In this document: positions 1 to 6,048 of the stretch, one piece after another
Layout of the letters: each line of letters begins with the position of its first letter
Numbering within the stretch: position 1 is the first letter of the stretch
Assembly (NCBI GenBank): GCA_030595585.1
Contig: JAUVCY010000119.1
Coordinates: 1-6,290, forward strand
Direction: 5' to 3'
Source of the DNA: Thermoplasmatota archaeon
GTDB lineage: Archaea > Thermoplasmatota > Penumbrarchaeia > Penumbrarchaeales > Penumbrarchaeaceae
Length of the DNA stretch: 6,290 bases
Made by a program: the position numbers and the translations under genes
Notes under the pieces: model-generated
What the model was told of the DNA's origin: nothing
The model's database searches: none
The model's input: the letters and a program-made list of their open reading frames with translations, nothing else

Positions 1-2210
1 GTGGATTCCGGTAGCGGATCAAACCGTCCAACTTCATCCAACATGTTATCCATGTAGTACTCAAGATAGCATCCACTGACTCCAATATTATCCCAGATCC
101 CAAAATAAATTGTAAAATTCTCACCGGATCTGGCCTCCTCCTCCCACCAGTAACCGGTGATCCACGGGGGAATGACATCCTCAACCGTGTAGTTGAAAGA
201 GAAATTTGCCATGTTCCCACAGAAATCTGTCAGGTTGATATCGAGTATCAGGTAATTTGCCTCTGAATCCACTGCACATGAAAGATCAAATGATCCATCT
301 TCACCTGGCTCGATTGTTTCAAAATAGTAATCATCTTCCAACCCATATAATTCCGAATATATCCTCATTTCACCGTTAATTTCCATTCCGAAGATGTTTC
401 TGTCATCCATTACTCTGAAACTGGCATTGAACAGTTCCCCGGTCTCTGGTCTGATCGTCGTCAGGTCAATGAGTGTGGGAGGGGTTATGTCGGGAGGGGG
501 AATCTCCTTCACAATGGGTCCCTCATCCCCAGGACCATGAGGAAGATCCGTATCACCGATACCGTCCCCGTCCATGTCATCACCCTCGTAATCAGGCCAG
601 TAATTGCCGTAGATGTAAGGGCCACCAACGATATTGGTTTCTTCAAGCTTTCGATATCTGTTCCAATCGATCTCATCAAGGTCCTGATCGTAGAACCTCA
701 TTTCCGTGGTCTCAAAATAGTTGTTCCAAACATCGATACTGCGAGCGGAACCGAAACTGATCGCAGTGTTGTTATTCAGGAAATAATTGTTGGAAATATC
801 ATTATATCGCCCGTGATCCACCCCAATTGCGGATGGTACATCTCCGCGAAAGGTGTTGTTTAGAATATTATTGTAGCTGGAATATGAACCCGTGATCTCG
901 ATGGCTAAAAACACGTTCGACCTAAAGGTATTGTTTATGAGATCATTGTAATCGCCACTATTGATTAATACACCTCGAATTCCATTTTCGTAGATCTCGT
1001 TTTCTATGATCCTGTTATTATCTCCATAATGAGATATTGAGACACCATCAAAAACATTTTTTGAAATCCGATTAAAAGAGACCTGATTGCTTGAAGCCCG
1101 GTAAAGAGAGATCCCATCGCCGTTGAGGGATAGTTTATTGTACTGAATAATATTGTAATCACTGCCATCAACCACATTGATCCCCTGGCGGCCGTTATTT
1201 TCTATTGTGTTACTGATAATGATATTTTGATCTGAATGTCTATCGAGCCATATGCCATCTAACATATTATTTGAAATAGTATTATTTCTAATTTCAACTT
1301 CATCTCCATTGATATATAATCCGCTTCCTTGATTGTGAGTGATCCGATTTTCTGTGAAAATAATATTCGATCCCGTCAGGTAAGATATTGAAATTCCGTC
1401 CTGGCCATTGGAAGAGATATTATTTCCCTGAATTAAAACATTGTTGAATCCATCCCTAAAGGTAAATCCGTCACCGTCATTATTACTGATATTATTGTCT
1501 TTCACCTGGAGATCTCTTGATGATCCTTCAATTGCTAATCCAACATAGTTTGTCAGGAGCGAATTGTTGTCAATTCTTACTCTCCCAACATATCTCATAC
1601 CCATTCCATACAATGAGTTATTCCTGTAAATTGAGTGTGATATCCTCAGGTCGATCCCGGAAACCATTTGTATGCCGATTTGATTGTCTTCAAATCTTGA
1701 ATGGTGAATGGTCACATTATCAATATCAGACATTGCAATACCGTTCATACTTGTGTTAATGACCACATCAAACATGTCGATATTCCTTGAATCGATCATA
1801 TATATCCCCATGCATCCCTGATCGATCTTGGTATGTGAAATATTCACATTTGAGGCATTGTGGACGTATATTGAAGAGGTCATATCTGACCTTCCACCGG
1901 ATAACGTGCAGTTCCTGATTATCAAGTGCTTGGTCGTGTTCGCGATCATTATTCCAATAGTATCCGTGACCTCAATGGTCTTGTTCTCAATGATATACGG
2001 ATCACCCGCCGTCCCCGATCCGGAACTGATGCCGTTGGATGCATTGAAAGCGGAATCTCCCTCGATCAGAATGGTATCGTCGAAAGAAGCCCCGACCTGA
2101 AGGTCAGATATCTCATCTTCTGGGGTCTGAAGGCCGGCCAGGAACGAGGGTATCAAGATCAAGACCACGGCGAATAGCGACATGGTGGAAATGATACGAC
2201 CTCTCTTCAT
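1..2210 (-). CDS. Secreted NosD-like right-handed parallel beta-helix protein with C-terminal Ig-like modules (3' end outside window)
   Basis: I translated the minus strand by hand from the ATG at 2208-2210. The frame stays open for 736 codons to the window edge, so the C-terminus is missing. Residues 1-27 look like a signal peptide: basic MKRGR, then a hydrophobic stretch. Residues 64-74 match the GSGTxxDPYII signature that opens many archaeal NosD-like beta-helix domains. From about 95 to 500 the chain is a ladder of coils of roughly 22-25 residues with the pattern NNxIxxN..xGIxI, as expected for PbH1 repeats with stacked asparagines. Residues 527-557 (GGPYIYGNYW, then DGDGIGD) are the usual closing motif of such domains. 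Two Ig-like modules follow, each opening with a D-x-x-PP motif (about 574-677 and 678 onward). The family is usually exported and surface-bound or carbohydrate-active, but no substrate can be assigned and no catalytic site is evident. Any C-terminal anchor lies off the edge. The start is supported by GAGGG six bases upstream. Base composition is more AT-rich than the operon. Confidence 0.88.
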   Translation of the reverse strand, partial: MKRGRIISTMSLFAVVLILIPSFLAGLQTPEDEISDLQVGASFDDTILIEGDSAFNASNGISSGSGTAGDPYIIENKTIEVTDTIGIMIANTTKHLIIRNCTLSGGRSDMTSSIYVHNASNVNISHTKIDQGCMGIYMIDSRNIDMFDVVINTSMNGIAMSDIDNVTIHHSRFEDNQIGIQMVSGIDLRISHSIYRNNSLYGMGMRYVGRVRIDNNSLLTNYVGLAIEGSSRDLQVKDNNISNNDGDGFTFRDGFNNVLIQGNNISSNGQDGISISYLTGSNIIFTENRITHNQGSGLYINGDEVEIRNNTISNNMLDGIWLDRHSDQNIIISNTIENNGRQGINVVDGSDYNIIQYNKLSLNGDGISLYRASSNQVSFNRISKNVFDGVSISHYGDNNRIIENEIYENGIRGVLINSGDYNDLINNTFRSNVFLAIEITGSYSSYNNILNNTFRGDVPSAIGVDHGRYNDISNNYFLNNNTAISFGSARSIDVWNNYFETTEMRFYDQDLDEIDWNRYRKLEETNIVGGPYIYGNYWPDYEGDDMDGDGIGDTDLPHGPGDEGPIVKEIPPPDITPPTLIDLTTIRPETGELFNASFRVMDDRNIFGMEINGEMRIYSELYGLEDDYYFETIEPGEDGSFDLSCAVDSEANYLILDINLTDFCGNMANFSFNYTVEDVIPPWITGYWWEEEARSGENFTIYFGIWDNIGVSGCYLEYYMDNMLDEVGRFDPLPES

Positions 2211-2213
2211 GCT

Positions 2214-2221
2214 GATCCCTC
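2214..2221 (-). promoter_or_regulatory. Shine-Dalgarno site of the beta-helix gene
   Basis: On the minus strand GAGGGATC precedes the ATG at 2210, with six bases between GAGGG and the start. It resembles the archaeal consensus GAGGTGATC with one T missing. This supports the chosen start and suggests the mRNA has a leader rather than being leaderless. Confidence 0.55.
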
Positions 2222-2245
2222 TAACCGGGTAAGAATCCACGGGCA

Positions 2246-2278
2246 CGTATTAAAATGTAGTTGATACATATTAAAAGG
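2246..2278 (-). promoter_or_regulatory. Twin archaeal TATA-like boxes upstream of the beta-helix gene
   Basis: Read on the minus strand, CTTTTAATATG (2268-2277 region) and ATTTTAATACG (2246-2256 region) share the core TTTTAATAYG and lie 21 bp apart. The nearer core sits about 38-45 bp upstream of the ATG at 2210. With the usual archaeal spacing of about 25 bp from TATA box to start site, it would give a leader of roughly 12-15 bases, enough to include the Shine-Dalgarno site. The distal copy could be an alternative promoter or chance. Transcription start is inferred only. Confidence 0.5.
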
Positions 2279-2304
2279 TAGCTGAGTGAATACGGCAGTG
2301 TACC

Positions 2305-2325
2305 GCTGATCCCACAGGATTCAGC
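2305..2325. repeat. Short inverted repeat (8 bp, one bulge)
   Basis: GCTGATCC (2305-2312) and GGATTCAGC (2317-2325) are complementary with a single-base bulge and a 4-base loop. The right arm shares positions 2323-2325 with the left arm of the larger inverted repeat, so in RNA the two structures would compete slightly. The role is unknown. Confidence 0.45.
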
Positions 2326-2368
2326 CTAACTTTGACATATTGGTATAGATGAGTGTCAAAGTGAGGCT
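2323..2368. repeat. Long intergenic inverted repeat (15-bp arms, one mismatch)
   Basis: AGCCTAACTTTGACA (2323-2337) and TGTCAAAGTGAGGCT (2354-2368) are complementary at 14 of 15 positions around a 16-base spacer. It lies about halfway between the stop of the LeuD-type gene (2471) and the start of the beta-helix gene (2210). In RNA it would form a strong stem-loop and in DNA it has the symmetry of a protein-binding site. No T-tract follows it on the minus strand, so a classical intrinsic terminator is not supported. It could be a 3'-end stabilising hairpin, an operator, or a dispersed palindromic element. Confidence 0.65.
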
Positions 2369-2396
2369 TCTCCCAACATTGACAGGGTAAGATCCT

Positions 2397-2416
2397 GATG
2401 AATCGGTAGATTCATC
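2397..2416. repeat. Perfect 8-bp hairpin with 4-base loop
   Basis: GATGAATC (2397-2404) and GATTCATC (2409-2416) are exact reverse complements separated by GGTA. It lies about 55-75 bases downstream of the LeuD-type stop codon, so it would fall in the 3' untranslated part of the operon transcript. Two weaker hairpins (ACCGA/TCGGT at 2425-2438 and CAGAT/ATCTG at 2440-2457) lie between it and the stop. Only a four-T run (TTTT, minus strand, 2460-2463) is present nearby, so transcription termination here is possible but unproven. Confidence 0.5.
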
Positions 2417-2470
2417 CAACCTTCACCGAAGTATCGGTTCAGATCATATTCAATCTGTCAAAATTGGGAT

Positions 2471-2956
2471 TCAACCTCTTGTTTCCAGCTTCTTCCTGGC
2501 GTAGTTCAACAGGCCTCCAGCATCCCTGATCTCCAGGATCTGCGGTGGTAGTTTGGGGAAGCTGAACTCCTTGCCTCCAACGGTGATCCTTCCCCCCTCA
2601 ATGTCGATATCGACCTCGTCCCCATCCCTGTAAGCCTCAACTGCATCGGGGCACTCAATCAGTATCAACCCCTGGTTGATGGATGCCCTGTAGAAGATCC
2701 TTGCAAACGACCTTCCTATTATCGCCTTGACCCCCACGGCCTTCAGGCCCAGGACCGGCTGCTCCCTGGAGGAGCCGCACCCGAAGTTTCCCCCGACGAG
2801 GAGCAGGTCCCCCTCTTCCACCTTCTCGTGAAACGTTGGGTCCAGGTCCTCAAGCAGGTGAGGTATCACCTCATCTGCCGTGGAGCAGGTATATGTGTAC
2901 TTCCCGGGGAACAGCATATCGGTGTTGATGCTGTCACCATACTTCCAGACGGTCAT
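2471..2956 (-). CDS. leuD: LeuD/DmdB-type small (swivel) subunit of an aconitase-family hydro-lyase; probable 3-isopropylmalate dehydratase small subunit
   Basis: This 161-residue protein has the normal length for a stand-alone LeuD. It supplies the swivel domain that completes the active site of the LeuC-type partner, for the dehydration and rehydration that isomerises a 2-hydroxyacid to a 3-hydroxyacid. Visible signatures are GDSINTDMLFPGKY (7-20) at the N-terminus and GCGSSREQP (59-67), whose serine and arginine contact the substrate in characterised relatives. They are followed by the ARIFYRASINQGL region (85-97) and a C-terminal AGGLLNYARKKL helix. The substrate loop after Tyr20 reads YTYT, not YLRT (homoaconitase of Methanocaldococcus) and not YLVY (its isopropylmalate isomerase), so leucine biosynthesis is the default guess, not proven. 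Dimethylmalate-type dehydratase is an alternative. The ATG at 2956 overlaps the upstream TGA by 4 bases (ATGA), with a weak GGGAG eight bases upstream. A longer reading to 3142 only extends through the LeuC coding region. Confidence 0.85.
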   Translation of the reverse strand: MTVWKYGDSINTDMLFPGKYTYTCSTADEVIPHLLEDLDPTFHEKVEEGDLLLVGGNFGCGSSREQPVLGLKAVGVKAIIGRSFARIFYRASINQGLILIECPDAVEAYRDGDEVDIDIEGGRITVGGKEFSFPKLPPQILEIRDAGGLLNYARKKLETRG

Positions 2957-4218
2957 GATAACAACTCCCTTGGGTCGGTCAGCTCCCCATACAGCGCGGT
3001 CGCCGCAACCGTCGCTGGAGAGGCCAGATAGATCTCCGCCTCCTTGCACCCCATCCTTCCCTTGAAGTTCCTGTTGGCGGTGGAGATGGTCCTCTCCTGT
3101 GGGGCCATCACGCCTTGATGGGCACCAAGACACGGCCCGCATCCAGGAGTAAGCATCATCGCCCCTGCATCCACCAGCGTCGATATCGTTCCGTCTGCCA
3201 GGGCCTTTTGAAGCTCCATCCTGGATGCCGGGGCGATTATCAACCTGGTCCCTTTGGATACGCTCTCACCCTTCAGGATGTCGGCGGCAACCTTGAGGTC
3301 CTCGTACCTTCCGTTGGTGCAGGTCCCTATGAAACACTGATCGAATGAAAGGCCCTTCAGCTCCTCCACGGTCCTGAGGTTGTCCACCTGGTGGGGGGCA
3401 GCAACCGATGGAACCACATCGGACATATCATAATCCCTCTCATCGTAATATGAGGCGTCCTCATCCGCCCACACCTCATGGTAATCGCCCTCACCCACAC
3501 CCACCTCTTTCAGGTAAGTCCTGGTCGTATCATCAACCTGGAAGATGGCACCCTTGGAGTCCATCTCCACGCCCATGTTGGCGATGGTGAACCTGTCGCC
3601 TATGGATAGACCGGAGATGTCGCCGTGGAACTCCACGGTCTTGTAGGCCGCACCAGAGGCGCTCACATCCCCGATGATGTGGAGTATCAGGTCCTTTGAA
3701 TAAACGCCCTTGTCGAAGGACCCTTTCAGCGTCATCTTGATCGTGGGGGGGACCCGAAGCCACATCTCACCGGTCAATAAGAGAGAAGCTGCCTCGGTCC
3801 TGTCGATACCGGTGGAAAACGCCCCAACAGCCCCGTAGGAACAGGTGTGAGAATCTGACCCGACGATGACCTGACCCGGCCTCGCAAGCCCCTTCTCCAC
3901 CACAACCTGATGGCAGACGCCCTCGCCCGTATCGTAGAAGTTCTTTATCCCGTGCCTCTTGACGAACTCCCTGATCCTCTTGTGGTTGGTGGCGGTCTTC
4001 TCGTTCGCCGCAGGGACCACGTGGTCGATCACTATTATTGGCAGGTCCGGGTCCACCACCCCGTAACGATCCAGCTCAGGCCCTATCTTTCCCACTATCG
4101 CCGCCGTGTTATCATGCGTCAGCAGGTGGTCCGGCCTCAGGGTCACTATCTGTCCTGGGACAACCTCATCAGCTCCAGCTTTTCCCGCAAGCACCTTTTC
4201 AACGAACGTCTTTCCCAC
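2953..4218 (-). CDS. leuC: LeuC-type large subunit of an aconitase-family hydro-lyase; probable 3-isopropylmalate dehydratase large subunit
   Basis: This is the catalytic, [4Fe-4S]-binding subunit, 421 residues from the GTG at 4218, typical for archaeal LeuC/HacA. All expected landmarks are present: IDHVVPAAN with the Asp-His pair (65-66), GEGVCHQ with His103, GSDSHTCSYGA (120-130), the first cluster cysteine in GTCTNGR (C300), and the other two in PGCGPC (C360, C363). ANRNFKGR (381-388) and the YLASPATVAA motif (397-406) also fit the family. It should form a heteromer with the downstream swivel subunit, whose gene overlaps it by four bases. Reactions consistent with the fold are isopropylmalate isomerisation (leucine), homoaconitase or citramalate-type steps, and sequence alone does not decide. 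In-frame GTGs at 4236 and 4227 would add six or three residues. The 4218 start is preferred because GAGGTGATC lies just upstream and the protein then begins MGKTFVEKVL, parallel to the paralog's MGKTIIEKII. Confidence 0.87.
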   Translation of the reverse strand: MGKTFVEKVLAGKAGADEVVPGQIVTLRPDHLLTHDNTAAIVGKIGPELDRYGVVDPDLPIIVIDHVVPAANEKTATNHKRIREFVKRHGIKNFYDTGEGVCHQVVVEKGLARPGQVIVGSDSHTCSYGAVGAFSTGIDRTEAASLLLTGEMWLRVPPTIKMTLKGSFDKGVYSKDLILHIIGDVSASGAAYKTVEFHGDISGLSIGDRFTIANMGVEMDSKGAIFQVDDTTRTYLKEVGVGEGDYHEVWADEDASYYDERDYDMSDVVPSVAAPHQVDNLRTVEELKGLSFDQCFIGTCTNGRYEDLKVAADILKGESVSKGTRLIIAPASRMELQKALADGTISTLVDAGAMMLTPGCGPCLGAHQGVMAPQERTISTANRNFKGRMGCKEAEIYLASPATVAATALYGELTDPRELLS

Positions 4219-4221
4219 GAT

Positions 4222-4230
4222 GATCACCTC
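4222..4230 (-). promoter_or_regulatory. Shine-Dalgarno site that decides the LeuC-type start
   Basis: The minus strand reads GAGGTGATC, the full complement of the archaeal 16S 3' end, with six bases between GGTG and the GTG at 4218. It overlaps the TGA stop of the upstream fused gene (TGAGGTG). The alternative GTG at 4227 lies inside this site and the one at 4236 precedes it, so neither could be served by it. Confidence 0.75.
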
Positions 4231-6037
4231 ATTCACACGGCCTCTTCAGAAGCCCCCCTCTCCGGTAGATGTCCATCTGCACAGAAGAAAAAGGCTCCCC
4301 TTTGATCTCAACGTCTTTTGTAATGTTTCTGATCTTTCCCGACCCGATCTCCACCTCTACCTCGTCCCCCTGGGAGAATCCCCCATCAACGGGCTCGTAT
4401 GTCATGATCGGCATCCCGCCGTTGATGGCGTTCCTCTCGTAGATGGCGCCGAAGGACTCCGCGAGGATCATGGAGACGCCAAGCGATCTGAAACAGTCCA
4501 CGGCCTGCTGCCTGGAGCTGCCCGCGCCGAAATTCTTCCCCACAACGACGATCTCTCTTGGACCTGCCTTCTTCGCAAAGTCCTCGTACCCCTCCAGGTT
4601 GTCAAATGAATACTGTCCCATCTGAGATATGTCGGTGATGGAGAGATAGCGGTTGTGGTAGATCATGTCGGTGTCGATGTTGTCCCTTGGGATGTACCAT
4701 ATCTTTCCCCTGAAGGTCGTGGCGACCTCGCCGCCTTCCGTACATTCCACCATACCGCCCGATGATGCCTCCTTGCCCCTCTCGAACACCATCGGTTCGA
4801 CAGGTATATCGTCCGCAGAGGTCAGGTATCCGGCGACCGCAGAGGCCGCCGCAGTTGCGGGGGACGCCAGGTAAACATCTCCCTTACCCTGCTTTCCCCG
4901 GTAGTTCCTGTTCCCTGTCGACACGGTAACCTCGCCCGGACCGTTCTGACCGATCTGTCCAGCCGCGCAGCCAGCGCATCCCGCATTTCCAATGAGGGCA
5001 CCTGCATCCATGAAGGTCTCGATGATACCATCCTTGAGACACATCTCCCAGATCTTCCGGGTGGAGGGAACGATCTTCAATACCACGCCCGGTGCGATCT
5101 TCCTCCCCTTCAGTATGCTGGCAGCGGCCACAAGGTCCTCGTATCTTCCATTGGTACAGGATCCAATGAATGCGGAATCTATCTTTATCCCTTTGACCTC
5201 GGAGAGCATCACAACATCCTCGGGGTGACCAGGTCTGGCCACCATGGGGCCGATATCCGAGATGTCGATCACAACCTCTTTATCGTAATGGGCGTCCTGA
5301 TCGGCCCATACGGTATGGATGTCAATATCGGAACCCAGTTCCTCAAGCAGGGTTTCGTTAGGGGGGAACAGGGCGATGATGCCGCCCATCTCCGTACACA
5401 TGGAAGCGATGGTTATCCTCCCAGAGAGGTCCAGCCCCACCGGGTATCTTCCGCAGATCTCTGCGGAGTAACCCAATAGCCCATTCGCCCCCAGCTCCTG
5501 TGCCATCTTAAGGACCACGTCCTTGGGAGTTGCTCTTTCCGAGGGCATCCCCTTCAGTATCACCTTCATGGACCTGGGCACCTTGAACCACACTTTACCG
5601 TCTGTAAAGGCCGCGGCGATATCAACGTCTCCCATGCCCTGGCCGAAGGCGCCGATCGCCCCCATTATATTGGCGTGGGAATCCGTGGAGACGAACACAC
5701 CGCCGGGCCCGATCAGGCCATCATCCACCGCGATGTGTGTGCCTATCCCCTGGTCCACGTCGAATATCTTAACCTCGTGGTTCCTGGCGTAACCCCTGCA
5801 CCTCTGCTGGTTTGCGGCGTACTTCTGATCGGAGCCGCCTGGATTGCAGTCGAAGGTGAAGAAGGTCCTCGCCGGGTCATCCAGCTTCAGCCCGTTATCG
5901 ACAATGTTCAATACGACGTTCGCCCCGCCGAAATCCCTGGCGACCCTTGCATCCACGAACACGTCGGCGATATCTCCCGGCCCTGCATCCCTCCCGCAGT
6001 GGGAGGATATTATCTTCTCGATGATCGTCTTTCCCAT
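4229..6037 (-). CDS. Single-chain aconitase/isopropylmalate dehydratase superfamily protein (LeuC-like and LeuD-like halves fused)
   Basis: The product has 602 residues. Residues 1 to about 405 are a LeuC-like catalytic half: MGKTIIEKII start, STDSHANIMGA (117-127), WFKVP (150-154), GSCTNGR with C294, AGCAGC with C354 and C357 as the remaining cluster ligands, STGNRNYRGKQG (373-384) and ASPATAAA (391-398). A linker of about 35 residues leads to a LeuD-like swivel half with RDNIDTDMI (451-459), loop YLSI (464-467), GAGSSRQQ (504-511) and a C-terminal RRGGLL. The domain order is that of aconitase, but the protein is shorter than true aconitases and resembles joined LeuC and LeuD. Where the family has Asp-His, this chain has Asp-Cys (63-64) within FDCNPGGSDQ. 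I recall a related branch lacking that His, but cannot confirm it here. A cytoplasmic hydro-lyase on a hydroxy-di- or tricarboxylate is likely; the substrate is not assignable. The ATG start has GAGGTG five bases upstream. Its stop lies ten bases before the LeuC-type start. Confidence 0.86.
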   Translation of the reverse strand: MGKTIIEKIISSHCGRDAGPGDIADVFVDARVARDFGGANVVLNIVDNGLKLDDPARTFFTFDCNPGGSDQKYAANQQRCRGYARNHEVKIFDVDQGIGTHIAVDDGLIGPGGVFVSTDSHANIMGAIGAFGQGMGDVDIAAAFTDGKVWFKVPRSMKVILKGMPSERATPKDVVLKMAQELGANGLLGYSAEICGRYPVGLDLSGRITIASMCTEMGGIIALFPPNETLLEELGSDIDIHTVWADQDAHYDKEVVIDISDIGPMVARPGHPEDVVMLSEVKGIKIDSAFIGSCTNGRYEDLVAAASILKGRKIAPGVVLKIVPSTRKIWEMCLKDGIIETFMDAGALIGNAGCAGCAAGQIGQNGPGEVTVSTGNRNYRGKQGKGDVYLASPATAAASAVAGYLTSADDIPVEPMVFERGKEASSGGMVECTEGGEVATTFRGKIWYIPRDNIDTDMIYHNRYLSITDISQMGQYSFDNLEGYEDFAKKAGPREIVVVGKNFGAGSSRQQAVDCFRSLGVSMILAESFGAIYERNAINGGMPIMTYEPVDGGFSQGDEVEVEIGSGKIRNITKDVEIKGEPFSSVQMDIYRRGGLLKRPCE

Positions 6038-6042
6038 GGGAC

Positions 6043-6048
6043 CACCTC
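6043..6048 (-). promoter_or_regulatory. Shine-Dalgarno site of the fused aconitase-family gene
   Basis: GAGGTG on the minus strand sits five bases before the ATG at 6037 and overlaps the TGA stop of the HD-domain gene (TGAGGTG). The same overlapping stop/Shine-Dalgarno arrangement recurs at the next junction (4229-4231), pointing to translational coupling along one transcript. Confidence 0.7.

Noticed and set aside
473..2177. Plus-strand open frames opposite the beta-helix gene
   Set aside because: The minus-strand frame is continuous for 736 codons with clear family motifs. The plus-strand frames are its shadows.
1..2210. Possibility that the beta-helix gene is a broken pseudogene, since no complete open frame ends within the window
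   Set aside because: A codon-by-codon reading found no stop or frameshift from 2210 to the edge. The gene is simply cut by the window boundary.
2323..2368. Intrinsic terminator for the operon
   Set aside because: No T-tract follows the stem on the minus strand, the spacer is long (16 bases), and the element lies about 100 bases downstream of the stop. It was kept as an inverted repeat of unknown role.
2471..3142. Longer 223-residue version of the LeuD-type protein starting near 3142
   Set aside because: The extra N-terminal part is an out-of-frame reading through the LeuC-type coding region and has no LeuD similarity. The family start (MTVWKYGDSINTD) is at 2956, overlapping the LeuC-type stop as ATGA.
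4106..4609. Plus-strand open frame of 167 codons, and other plus-strand frames across 2800-6110
   Set aside because: They lie antisense to strongly supported aconitase-family genes, have low-complexity Pro/Ser/His-rich translations typical of reversed GC-rich genes, and match no family I recognise.
2471..6037. Naming either enzyme homoaconitase (AksD/AksE) or aconitase
   Set aside because: Neither small-subunit loop carries the Arg that marks homoaconitase, and both proteins are too short and of the wrong motif type for classical aconitase. No pathway gene in the window supports either name.
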